Of a DNA stretch of 64,000 bases, positions 16,748-25,724 are shown piece after piece. Within the stretch, counting starts at the first letter, position 1, and each line of letters starts with the position of its first letter. The position numbers were made by a program, and so were the translations under genes. The notes beneath the pieces were generated by a model. It was not told the origin of the DNA and did no database searches. It saw only the letters and a list, made by a program, of their open reading frames with translations. Source of the DNA: Planosporangium flavigriseum (GTDB lineage: Bacteria > Actinomycetota > Actinomycetes > Mycobacteriales > Micromonosporaceae); assembly GCF_011947225.1 (NCBI RefSeq), contig NZ_JAATVW010000005.1, positions 286,285 to 350,284 on the forward strand, read 5' to 3'.

Positions 16748-18139
16748 GTGTCAGACCTGAGTCGCATCGTCAAGGCGTACGACGTCCGCGGAACGGTCCC
16801 GGATGAGCTTGACGAAGCCACTGCCGAGGCGCTCGGTGCGGCCTTCGTGCAGACGTTGGGCGCCGGTGGCGACCTCGGCGCCGGCCGGATCGTGGTCGCG
16901 CACGACATGCGGGACTCGTCTCCGGTGCTGTCCGCGGCATTCATCCGGGGCGCGCGCCGAGCCGGCGTCGACGTGGTCGAGGCCGGGCTGGGCTCGACGG
17001 ACCTGCTCTACTACGCCTCCGGGGCGCTCGACGTCCCCGGTGCGATGTTCACCGCGAGCCACAACCCCGCGCGGTACAACGGCATCAAGATGTGTCGGGC
17101 CGGGGCCCGGCCGATCGGGCAGGATACCGGCCTGGCCGAGATCCGCGACCGCGCCGAGCGCATCCTCGCCGGCGACCTCGCGATCGGCGACGGCACCGGC
17201 GACGCGGAGCGTCAGGACGTGCTCAAGGAGTACGCGGCGCACCTGCGCACCCTCGTCGACCTCTCCAAGATCCGGCCGTTGAAGGTGGTCGTGGACGCGG
17301 GTAACGGCATGGGTGGATACACCGTGCCGGCGGTCCTTGGCGACGCCCAGCTCGGCCCGCTGCCGCTGGAGATCATTCCGCTGTACTTCGAGCTCGACGG
17401 CACCTTCCCCAACCACGAAGCCAACCCGCTGGAGCCGGCGAACCTGGTCGACCTGCAGAAGGCCGTCCGCGAGCACGGCGCCGACGTGGGCATCGCCTTC
17501 GACGGCGACGCCGACCGCTGCTTCTTCGTCGACGAGCGCGGCGAGGCCGTCTCGCCGTCGGCCGTCACCGCCATGGTGGCAGTGCGCGAGCTGGACAAGC
17601 ACCCGGGTAGCACGATCATTCACAACCTGATCACGAGTCGGGCGGTTCCGGAGATCGTGGCCGAGAACGGCGGTGAGCCGGTGCGCACCCGGGTCGGCCA
17701 CTCGTTCATCAAAGCTGAGATGGCCCGTACCAACGCGGTCTTCGGCGGCGAGCACTCGGCGCACTACTACTTCCGCGACTTCTGGTATGCCGACACCGGC
17801 ATGCTGGCCGCCATGCACGTGCTCGCGGCGCTCGGGGAACAGGCCGAGCCGCTGTCGCACCTGGTCGACCGGTACGTCCGGTACACCGACTCGGGCGAGA
17901 TCAACTCCACGGTCACGGATCAGAAAGCCAAGACGGCCGAGGTTGCGGCGGCGTTCACCGGCGTCGAGGGCGCTCGCTTCGACACCCTCGACGGGCTGAC
18001 GATCGACCTTCCCGACGGAAGCTGGATCAACCTGCGCCCGTCCAACACCGAGCCGCTGTTGCGCCTCAACGTGGAGGCGCCGACGCCCGAGCGGATGGCC
18101 CAGCTGCGCGACGAGGTCCTCGCCATCGTGCGGGGCTGA
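16748..18139 (+). CDS. manB: Phosphomannomutase/phosphoglucomutase
   Basis: The enzyme interconverts mannose-6-phosphate and mannose-1-phosphate, supplying manC. The 463-residue protein shows the alpha-D-phosphohexomutase set: catalytic S104 in TASHNP, the metal loop FDGDADRC, the sugar-specificity segment GGEHSAHYYFRDF, and RPSNTEPLLRLNVEA for phosphate binding near the end. The start is GTG 16748 because AAGGAG lies 9 nt upstream and the conserved N-terminus (IVKAYDVRG) follows. It opens a mannose operon with the Trm112-like gene 29 bp downstream. Confidence 0.93.
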   Translation: MSDLSRIVKAYDVRGTVPDELDEATAEALGAAFVQTLGAGGDLGAGRIVVAHDMRDSSPVLSAAFIRGARRAGVDVVEAGLGSTDLLYYASGALDVPGAMFTASHNPARYNGIKMCRAGARPIGQDTGLAEIRDRAERILAGDLAIGDGTGDAERQDVLKEYAAHLRTLVDLSKIRPLKVVVDAGNGMGGYTVPAVLGDAQLGPLPLEIIPLYFELDGTFPNHEANPLEPANLVDLQKAVREHGADVGIAFDGDADRCFFVDERGEAVSPSAVTAMVAVRELDKHPGSTIIHNLITSRAVPEIVAENGGEPVRTRVGHSFIKAEMARTNAVFGGEHSAHYYFRDFWYADTGMLAAMHVLAALGEQAEPLSHLVDRYVRYTDSGEINSTVTDQKAKTAEVAAAFTGVEGARFDTLDGLTIDLPDGSWINLRPSNTEPLLRLNVEAPTPERMAQLRDEVLAIVRG

Positions 18140-18168
18140 GCGGAAGACATCACAAGGGAGAACCACGC

Positions 18169-18363
18169 GTGTCACTCGACCCGGCTCTGCTCGACATCCT
18201 GCGCTGTCCTGACGAGCACCATGCCACGCTCGACTACGACGATGCCGCCCAGACACTGACGTGCACGCAGTGCGCCCGCGTCTTCGAGATCCGGGACGGC
18301 ATCCCGGTACTGCTGCTCGACGAGGCCAGGCAGGGTACCGCCGGCGGGAGCGGGACGTCCTGA
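18169..18363 (+). CDS. Trm112-family small zinc-ribbon protein
   Basis: This 64-residue protein has a Trm112/YcaR-type fold: LDPALLDILRCP at the start, C13, a CTQC pair (C32, C35), and FEIRDGIPVLL at the end. In eukaryotes Trm112 activates methyltransferases; bacterial members are uncharacterised or linked to quality control. Its TGA overlaps the ATG of the next gene (TGATG), so it is probably co-translated with the SIS protein. The gene is conserved at this position between manB and the PGI/PMI-like gene in actinobacteria. A role in mannose metabolism is not shown. Confidence 0.8.
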   Translation: MSLDPALLDILRCPDEHHATLDYDDAAQTLTCTQCARVFEIRDGIPVLLLDEARQGTAGGSGTS

Positions 18364-19571
18364 TGACCGGTCCGTTCAACGGCGAGGCCGGGGTACGCGG
18401 ACACCGCCACCTCGACCTCGAACTGCTCGACAACCCCGCGGCGCTCGCCGACGCCGACCCCGGCGGCATGCTGCGGGCCACCGCATCGGCGGGCGCCCAG
18501 GTACGCGAGTCGGCCGCCCTCGCCGCCGAGGCCAACCTCGAGGCGATCGCCGACGAGGGCCGGCCCCGGGCCGTGGTCGTCGCCGGTGTCGGCACGGCCG
18601 CCCGTACCGGTGACGTGCTCGCCACGGTCGCCGGTGCCCGCTGTCCCGTACCGGTGCTCTCGCACCGCAGCGCGGGTATCCCGGGTTGGGTCGGTGCGGG
18701 CGATGTAGTGATCGCGGTGTCGGCGTCCGGACGCTCGCCGGAGGCGCTCGCCGCAGCCGAGGCGGCCGCCCGGCGCGGCGCCCGGCTGGTCGCGATCGGC
18801 GCGCCCGAATCGGAGCTGGAAGCGATGGCCGATCGGGCGCGGGCGCCGTTCATCCCGGTGCCCCGGCGCGCCCCGGCCCGCGCCAGTCTGTGGGCGCTGA
18901 CCGTGCCGGTGCTGCTGGCCGCCCGTACCCTCGGGTTGGTCAAGGTCAACGAGGCGGACCTGGCGGAGACCGCGACGCGGTTGGACATGGACGCCGACCG
19001 GTGTCGGCCCAGCCTGGAGTCGTTCGTCAACCCGGGCAAGTCGCTCGCGCTCGACCTGGGCAACTCGGTCCCGGTCATCTGGGGCTCGTCGTCCCTTGCG
19101 ACCATCGCGGCCCGGCGCCTGGCCGACACCCTGAGCTCGAACGCCCGCTACCCGGCCGTGGCGGGCGGGCTCGGTGAGGCCGGGCGTGGACGGGTGGGCC
19201 TGCTCGACGGGGTGTACGGCGGCCTGGCAGAGGCCGACCGGGACATCTTCGCCGACGCAGACGAGGGGGACGAAGGACAGACGCGGCTGCGGCTGGTGCT
19301 GCTGCGAGACGGCGGGCTCTCCGACGAGACCGACGACCAGGGCGAGCCCTTGGCGGTGGAGGAGCGCCGCGCCGACGCGATCCAGTCCCTGGCTGAGCGC
19401 CGCGGGGTACGGGTCAGCGTCGTCACCGCCGAAGGTGCCTCGCCGCTGGAGCGGTTGGCGTCCCTGGTCGCGGTCCCCGACTTCGCGTCGGTCTACCTGG
19501 GTTTGGCGCACGGCTTCGACCCGATGGCCGTGCCGGCAGTCTCGGAAATGAAGGAGTTGTCTCGTCCATGA
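18363..19571 (+). CDS. SIS-domain protein, bifunctional phosphoglucose/phosphomannose isomerase-like
   Basis: The 402-residue protein has two sugar isomerase (SIS) domains. The first contains GVGTAARTGDV and AVSASGRSPEALAAAEAAARRG; the C-terminal part matches the bact-PGI_C type. Related archaeal and bacterial proteins isomerise glucose-6-phosphate, mannose-6-phosphate and fructose-6-phosphate. The actinobacterial homologue (Rv3256c) has no proven activity and is diverged, so function is provisional. The ATG 18363 overlaps the Trm112 stop. Its own stop overlaps the first mini-ORF through CCATGAGC, the start of a chain of ATGA junctions that leads to the CDF gene. Confidence 0.75.
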   Translation: MTGPFNGEAGVRGHRHLDLELLDNPAALADADPGGMLRATASAGAQVRESAALAAEANLEAIADEGRPRAVVVAGVGTAARTGDVLATVAGARCPVPVLSHRSAGIPGWVGAGDVVIAVSASGRSPEALAAAEAAARRGARLVAIGAPESELEAMADRARAPFIPVPRRAPARASLWALTVPVLLAARTLGLVKVNEADLAETATRLDMDADRCRPSLESFVNPGKSLALDLGNSVPVIWGSSSLATIAARRLADTLSSNARYPAVAGGLGEAGRGRVGLLDGVYGGLAEADRDIFADADEGDEGQTRLRLVLLRDGGLSDETDDQGEPLAVEERRADAIQSLAERRGVRVSVVTAEGASPLERLASLVAVPDFASVYLGLAHGFDPMAVPAVSEMKELSRP

Positions 19572-19606
19572 GCGAGCGCAGCGAGCGTAGCGAGGTGGCG
19601 GCATGA
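19568..19606 (+). CDS. Repeat-derived mini-ORF 1 (12 codons) in an ATGA relay
   Basis: ATG 19568 overlaps the TGA of the SIS gene (ATGA). The frame reads MSERSERSEVAA and stops at 19604-19606, overlapping the ATG of mini-ORF 2, again as ATGA. Its last third contains GAGGTG, placed as a Shine-Dalgarno for mini-ORF 2. The peptide is repeat sequence and probably has no function of its own; the value may be in keeping ribosomes on the message. Confidence 0.35.
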   Translation: MSERSERSEVAA

Positions 19607-19686
19607 GCGAGCGCTGCGAGCGAATCGAATGGCTCAGTGTGCTGGCGCCTCATGGCGTCGGCGAGCGTAGCGAGGTGACGGCATGA
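19603..19686 (+). CDS. Repeat-derived mini-ORF 2 (27 codons) in an ATGA relay
   Basis: ATG 19603 lies 5 nt after GAGGTG (19594-19599 region). The peptide begins MSERCERIEWLSVL, ends GERSEVTA, and stops with TGA at 19684-19686, which overlaps the CDF start ATG 19683 as ATGA. Its distal part provides GAGGTG as the Shine-Dalgarno for the CDF gene. Whether it is translated is untested. The middle, about ten residues, is not repeat-like. Confidence 0.4.
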   Translation: MSERCERIEWLSVLAPHGVGERSEVTA

Positions 19687-20639
19687 GCGCTGGCGGAAGT
19701 GCTAGAGCTGTCGTCGCGGCGCTCCTGGCCAACCTCGGAATCGCGGTGACCAAGTGCATCGCGTTCGCGCTGACCGGTTCGTCGTCGATGCTGGCCGAGG
19801 CGATCCACTCGGTCGTGGACTCCGGCAACCAGGCGCTGCTGCTGGTCGGCGGCAAGCGGGCCACCCGCCGAGCGACGGCCAAACACCCCTTCGGATTCGG
19901 GCGGGAGCGCTACATCTACGCGTTCATCGTCACGATCATGCTCTTCACCGCGGGTGGTCTGTTCGCGCTCTACGAGGGGTACCACAAGCTCTCCCACCCG
20001 ACGCCGATCACGGAGTGGCAATGGGTGCCGATCGCCGTGCTGGTCATCGGCATCGCCCTGGAGTCGTTCTCCTTCCGGACCGCGATCCACGAGGCCAACC
20101 ACATCCGCAACGGCGTGTCCTGGCCGAAGTTCATCCGGCGCTCGCGCGTTCCTGAGCTGCCGGTGGTCCTCCTCGAGGACTTCGCGGCGCTGATCGGCCT
20201 GGTGTTCGCCCTGATCGGCGTCGGCCTGACGCTCGTGACCGGCAACGGCGTGTGGGACGGCGTGGGCACCATCGCGATCGGTTTCCTGCTGGTGGTGGTC
20301 GCCATCGTCCTCGCGGTGGAGATGAAGAGCCTGCTGATCGGTGAGTCGGCCACGCCCGAAGAGCTCGAGAAGATCGAGCGGGCGATCATGGCGGGTGACG
20401 AGGCCGAGCGGATCATCCACATGCGCACCGTCCACGTGGGCCCGGACGACCTACTGGTGGCCGCCAAGATCGCGGTCCGCCACGACGAGACCGCGGAAGC
20501 GGTCGCCAAGGGGATCGACGCGATCGAGAAGCGCATCCGGGAAACGGTCCCGATCGCGAAGATGATCTACCTGGAGCCCGACATCTACCGGCAGCCGGCC
20601 GCCGGGCGGGAAGCGGAGTCGGCGCTGACGGAGCACTGA
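19683..20639 (+). CDS. Cation diffusion facilitator (CDF) transporter
   Basis: The 318-residue CDF protein exports divalent metals (Zn, Mn, Co or Fe) in exchange for protons. Hydrophobic helices begin at residue ~8 (VVAALLANLGIAVTKCIAFALTG). The metal-site helix reads LAEAIHSVVDSGNQ (helix II, H and D) and a second site lies in LLEDFAALIGL. A cytoplasmic C-terminal domain follows (TVHVGPDDLLVAAKIAVR). The KHPFGFGRERY loop is typical of the ZnT9/Mn-type subgroup. Start and Shine-Dalgarno lie inside the SERSE repeat. The gene sits between the PGI/PMI-like gene and manA, as in other actinobacteria; metal specificity is not clear. Confidence 0.85.
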   Translation: MSAGGSARAVVAALLANLGIAVTKCIAFALTGSSSMLAEAIHSVVDSGNQALLLVGGKRATRRATAKHPFGFGRERYIYAFIVTIMLFTAGGLFALYEGYHKLSHPTPITEWQWVPIAVLVIGIALESFSFRTAIHEANHIRNGVSWPKFIRRSRVPELPVVLLEDFAALIGLVFALIGVGLTLVTGNGVWDGVGTIAIGFLLVVVAIVLAVEMKSLLIGESATPEELEKIERAIMAGDEAERIIHMRTVHVGPDDLLVAAKIAVRHDETAEAVAKGIDAIEKRIRETVPIAKMIYLEPDIYRQPAAGREAESALTEH

Positions 20640-20641
20640 CG

Positions 20642-21796
20642 GTGCGATTGCTCGAAAATCCGATCCGGGGGTACGCGTGGGGCTCCCGTACGGCGCTGGC
20701 CGCCCTGCAGGGTAGGTCCGCGCCGACCCGGGAACCCGAGGCCGAGCTGTGGATCGGGGCGCACCCGGACAGCCCGTCCGCGGTCGGTGGTACGCCGCTC
20801 ACCGAGGTGATCGCGGGGGACCCGGCCGGAGTGCTCGGCGCCGGCCCGGTGGCCCGCTTCGGGGAGCGGCTGCCGTTCCTGCTCAAGGTGCTCGCCGCCG
20901 CCGAGCCGTTGTCGTTGCAGGCCCACCCCACCGAGGAGCAGGCGGCCGCCGGGTTCGCCGCGGAGGAGGCGGCCGGCAAGCCGCGCGAGGCGGCCGACCG
21001 TAACTACCGGGACCCGCACCACAAGCCCGAACTGCTGGTCGCCCTGGAGCCCTTCGAGGCGCTGAGCGGGTTTCGTGCCCCGGCGGCCACCGCCAACCTG
21101 CTCGCGGGCCTGGAGGTGGCCGGGCTCGCGCCGACCATCGCGGCGCTGCGCGGCGCCGACCCGGGCGCGGCGCTGCGGCACGCGGTCACCGGCCTGATGG
21201 AGCTGGGTGGCGCCGAGCGTAAGGCCCTGGTCGAGGACATCGTGGCCGCGGCCCGTGGACGGTCGGGTTACGAGTTGGCCGTGGCGCTGGGGGAGCGGTA
21301 CCCGGGCGACATCGGCGTGGTGGTCGCCCTGCTGCTCAACCAGGTGCGCCTGGCGCCGGGCGAGGCGATCTGGCTGCCGGCCGGCAACCTGCACGCGTAC
21401 CTGCGGGGCACCGGGGTCGAGATCATGGCGGCCAGCGACAACGTGCTGCGGGGCGGGCTGACCCCGAAGCACGTCGACGTGCCCGAGCTGCTGCGGGTAC
21501 TGCGCTTCGAGGTGCTCGCCGATCCGGTCGTACGCCCACGCGAGGTGGCGCCAGGGCTGGTGAGCTGGCCGGTGCCGGTCGACGAATTCGTGTTGCACCG
21601 GGCGGATCTCGACGGCGGCGAGGTCACGCTGCCCGGTCACGGCCCGCGCGTCGTGCTCTGCCTGCGCGGCGAGGTCCGCGTCGACGATGGGGCGGGGGAG
21701 TTGGTCCTCACCGGTGGACAGGCCGCCTTCGGCGCCGCCGGGCATACCGCCACGGTGTCCGGCACGGGCCAGGTCTACCAGGCGACGACCGCCTGA
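20642..21796 (+). CDS. manA: Mannose-6-phosphate isomerase, class I
   Basis: ManA converts fructose-6-phosphate to mannose-6-phosphate for GDP-mannose synthesis. The 384-residue zinc enzyme has the type I cupin features: LENPIRGYAWGSRTAL at the start, QAHPTEEQAAAGF (zinc histidine), DPHHKPELLVALEPFEALSGFR, and LPAGNLHAYLRGTGVEIMAASDNVLRGGLTPKH split over the active site. The GTG start lies 2 nt after the CDF stop, so the genes are one operon. It closes the set manB-Trm112-SIS-CDF-manA that feeds manC at 2.5 kb. Confidence 0.93.
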   Translation: MRLLENPIRGYAWGSRTALAALQGRSAPTREPEAELWIGAHPDSPSAVGGTPLTEVIAGDPAGVLGAGPVARFGERLPFLLKVLAAAEPLSLQAHPTEEQAAAGFAAEEAAGKPREAADRNYRDPHHKPELLVALEPFEALSGFRAPAATANLLAGLEVAGLAPTIAALRGADPGAALRHAVTGLMELGGAERKALVEDIVAAARGRSGYELAVALGERYPGDIGVVVALLLNQVRLAPGEAIWLPAGNLHAYLRGTGVEIMAASDNVLRGGLTPKHVDVPELLRVLRFEVLADPVVRPREVAPGLVSWPVPVDEFVLHRADLDGGEVTLPGHGPRVVLCLRGEVRVDDGAGELVLTGGQAAFGAAGHTATVSGTGQVYQATTA

Positions 21797-21863
21797 TCTC
21801 CGCGCCCGCCGATCGCCCGAGTGGATCATGTCCGTTCGGTGGCCTGAATTGTCCTATTTTTCA

Positions 21864-21891
21864 TTGACTGGGAGAATAGCCCCGGTAACTT
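21864..21891 (+). promoter_or_regulatory. Possible promoter upstream of the sahH leader
   Basis: TTGACT (21864-21869) and TAACTT (21886-21891) are 16 bp apart in the least GC-rich part of the manA-sahH gap. The transcript would run into the terminator at 21951-21991 before reaching sahH. Confidence 0.35.
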
Positions 21892-21950
21892 AGTACCCGC
21901 GCGGTATCGAGCTCAGGCCGACAGCTGCGTGGGAACCATATCGGGGGGAT

Positions 21951-21991
21951 GCGCGGGGCAGTGGTATCAAGCCACTGCCCCGCGCGCTTTT
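21951..21991 (+). terminator. Terminator or attenuator in the sahH leader
   Basis: A perfect 14-bp stem (GCGCGGGGCAGTGG and complement) with loop TATCAAG is followed by GCTTTTCT, one of the few T-tract terminators in the window. It ends 57 nt before the sahH ATG and about 155 nt after the manA stop. It could end the manA message, or cut a short leader RNA. Confidence 0.7.
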
Positions 21992-22048
21992 CTGCGCGCG
22001 TAGTCTGGATTGCTGCCGCCCGATGCATCTGGCAGATCTGGAGATTTC

Positions 22049-23539
<1,491 letters not shown>

Positions 23540-23553
23540 GTTTCGGTCCCGAA

Positions 23554-23584
23554 GATGCCGGCCGCGGTCACCGCGGCCGGCATC
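23554..23584 (+). terminator. sahH terminator
   Basis: A 14-bp perfect stem (GATGCCGGCCGCGG and complement) with a TCA loop, then TGTCTTTTA, beginning 14 nt after the sahH stop. Confidence 0.8.
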
Positions 23585-23605
23585 TGTCTTTTACGCCTCC
23601 ACCTC

Positions 23606-23669
23606 TTGACTTTCCACACCCGGCTCGCCATAAGGTATCCCTTACCTAACTAAGGTCTGCCTTACTGAA
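23606..23669 (+). promoter_or_regulatory. efe promoter with tandem DtxR/IdeR-type iron boxes
   Basis: A -35 TTGACT (23606-23611) and -10 CATAAG (23629-23634) are 17 bp apart. TAAGGTATCCCTTACCTAA (23631-23649) and a second similar site (23651-23669) abut with a 20-bp period. They match the 19-bp DtxR consensus at about 13 and 12 positions by eye. The first box covers the -10, so iron-loaded IdeR should block transcription. Confidence 0.7.
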
Positions 23670-23691
23670 TGTCGAGCGTCAGGAGTGTGGC

Positions 23692-24537
23692 GTGTCGAAC
23701 GCCCTTCTCGGCAACTTCCTCATCGGCCTACGTGAAGGACTCGAAGCGACGCTCGTCGTCACGATTCTGGTCGCGTTCCTGGTGAAGTCCGACCGTAAGG
23801 AGCGCCTTCCCCAGGTGTGGACCGGCATCGGCGTGGCGGTGTTCCTGTCCGTCGGGTTCGGCGCCCTGCTGACCTTCGTGGCACAGGACCTGCTGCCCGG
23901 CAGCAAGCGGGAGCTCTTCGACGCGGTCGTCTCCATCCTCGCCGTCGGCTTCGTCACCTGGATGATCTTCTGGATGCGCCGCACGTCCCGGAAGCTCTCG
24001 GGTGAGCTGCGCGCGAAGCTCACCGACGCCATCAACGTCGGCGGGTTCGCGGTGGTGGGTATGGCGTTCCTCGCGGTCGCCCGGGAGGGACTGGAGACCG
24101 CCATGCTGTTCTACGCCGCGGCCCAGGGCGCCACCACGTCGCTCGGCCCACTGATCGGCATCACGCTGGGGGTGGCCGCCTCGGTAGCGCTCGGCTGGGC
24201 ACTGTACGCCAGCGCGGTGCGGATCAACCTCACCACGTTCTTCAAATGGACCGGGCTGCTGCTCGTCCTCGTCGCGGCCGGCATCCTCAAGTACGCCGTT
24301 CACGACTTCCATGAGGCCGGCGTGCTGCCCGGCGGTGACCGCCACGCCTTCGACTTCTCGGGGGTCATCGACCCGAGCGCGTGGTACTCGGCCCTGCTCG
24401 GCGGGATGTTCAACCTCACGCCCACGATGAGCGTCTTCGAGCTGGCCGCCTGGCTCGCTTACGCCGTACCCGTGCTGTTGCTGTTCCTCCGCCCGGCGCG
24501 CTCCGCGTCGCGGGCACCGGCGAATGCTGCCGCCTGA
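23692..24537 (+). CDS. efeU: Iron permease EfeU (FTR1 family)
   Basis: The 281-residue membrane protein imports ferric iron across the cytoplasmic membrane together with EfeO and EfeB. Two REGLE iron-binding motifs, R14-E18 (LREGLEAT) and R131-E135 (AREGLETAM), sit in the first and fourth of about seven helices, as in Ftr1 and EfeU. The GTG 23692 follows AGGAG (23681-23685). It is the first gene of efeUOB behind tandem iron boxes; the next gene starts 42 bp later. Confidence 0.92.
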   Translation: MSNALLGNFLIGLREGLEATLVVTILVAFLVKSDRKERLPQVWTGIGVAVFLSVGFGALLTFVAQDLLPGSKRELFDAVVSILAVGFVTWMIFWMRRTSRKLSGELRAKLTDAINVGGFAVVGMAFLAVAREGLETAMLFYAAAQGATTSLGPLIGITLGVAASVALGWALYASAVRINLTTFFKWTGLLLVLVAAGILKYAVHDFHEAGVLPGGDRHAFDFSGVIDPSAWYSALLGGMFNLTPTMSVFELAAWLAYAVPVLLLFLRPARSASRAPANAAA

Positions 24538-24579
24538 CATCAGCCCTGCCTGACCGAAACCCGCGAGGAGCGACCCCTC

Positions 24580-25698
24580 ATGCGTAGCCACCGCCTGCCC
24601 GCCTGCGTCACCCTCGGCGCACTCGCGCTCACCGGCCTCGCGGCGTGTGGGCAGCAGACGGCCAAGACGGAGAAGATCGCTGTCACCGCGTCGGACACCG
24701 CCTGCGAGGTCGCCCGCACCGAACTGCCCGCCGGTGCCCACACCTTCTCCGTGACCAACAAAGGCAGCAAGGTCACTGAGTTCTACGTGTACGCCAAGGA
24801 CGGCAGCATCAAGGGCGAGGTGGAGAACATCGGCCCGGGTACCACCCGTGACGTCCACGTCGAGCTGGTGGCCGGAGAGTACGAGAGCGCCTGCAAGCCC
24901 GGTATGAAGGGCGATGGGATCCGGGGGAAGCTGACCGTCACCGGTCAGGCGACGGCGCTCACGTCCGACCCCAAGCTCGCGGCGGCCGTAGCGGCGTACA
25001 AGGCGTACGTGTCCGGTGAGGCGGATGGCCTGCTGGCGAAGACGACCGAGTTCGCGGCGGCCGTGAAGGCGGGCGACGTCGCGAAGGCCAAAGAGCTGTA
25101 CCCGGTCGCGCGCACCCACTGGGAGCGCATCGAGCCGGTGGCCGAGTCGTTCGGCGACCTGGACCCGGCGATCGACGCCCGGGAGAACGATGTGGAGGCC
25201 GGCCAGGAGTGGACCGGCTTCCACAAGATCGAGAAGGACCTGTGGACCACCGGCGACGTCAGTGGTGACGCACGCGTAGCTGACAAGCTGGTCGCGGACG
25301 TCACGGAGATCGTGCGCCGAGCGAAGACCGTGGATCTGTCACCGGTTCAGTTGGCCGCCGGCTCCAAGGAACTGCTCGACGAGGTGGCTACCGGAAAGAT
25401 CACCGGCGAGGAGGATCGGTACTCGCACACCGACCTGTGGGACTTCGCCGCCAATCTCGAGGGTGCCAAGGCCGCGATCGACGCGCTGCGCGATGCGCTG
25501 GCGGAGCGCGACTCGGGCCTGCTGACAGCGCTGGATGCCAAGTTCGCGACGGTGCAGGCCGCGCTGGACAAGCACAAGGCCGGTACCGGTTGGAAGCCCT
25601 ACACGGAACTGTCGACGGCTGACACGAAGGAGCTGTCGAACGTCATCAACGGTCTGGCCGAGCCGATCAGCAAGGTTGCGGCGGTAGTCGCCAGGTAG
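24580..25698 (+). CDS. efeO: EfeO, periplasmic-type iron-binding lipoprotein (cupredoxin plus imelysin M75 domains)
   Basis: EfeO delivers iron to EfeU outside the membrane. The 372-residue protein has a lipoprotein signal with lipobox LAAC (C23). An N-terminal cupredoxin-like domain (about 35-125) follows, and then an M75/imelysin helical domain with the HxxE iron-site motif HWERIE at H180. Many full-length actinobacterial EfeO proteins have this two-domain form. It lies between efeU and efeB. Confidence 0.9.
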   Translation: MRSHRLPACVTLGALALTGLAACGQQTAKTEKIAVTASDTACEVARTELPAGAHTFSVTNKGSKVTEFYVYAKDGSIKGEVENIGPGTTRDVHVELVAGEYESACKPGMKGDGIRGKLTVTGQATALTSDPKLAAAVAAYKAYVSGEADGLLAKTTEFAAAVKAGDVAKAKELYPVARTHWERIEPVAESFGDLDPAIDARENDVEAGQEWTGFHKIEKDLWTTGDVSGDARVADKLVADVTEIVRRAKTVDLSPVQLAAGSKELLDEVATGKITGEEDRYSHTDLWDFAANLEGAKAAIDALRDALAERDSGLLTALDAKFATVQAALDKHKAGTGWKPYTELSTADTKELSNVINGLAEPISKVAAVVAR

Positions 25699-25724
25699 CG
25701 CCGAGTTCGTCGGAGGGGGTAGAC

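Larger units (their letters stand above)
19568..19689 (+). repeat. SERSE repeat array with a 27-bp direct repeat
   Basis: Built of GAGCGAGCGCAGCGAGCG-like sequence. A 27-bp unit occurs at 19583-19609 and again at 19663-19689 with one mismatch; each copy ends in GAGGTG-N5-ATGAGCG, so it carries a Shine-Dalgarno and a start codon. Confidence 0.75.

Noticed and set aside
21897..21991. 6C RNA in the sahH leader
   Set aside because: The expected two C-rich loops are absent on the plus strand; only one run of G6 occurs.
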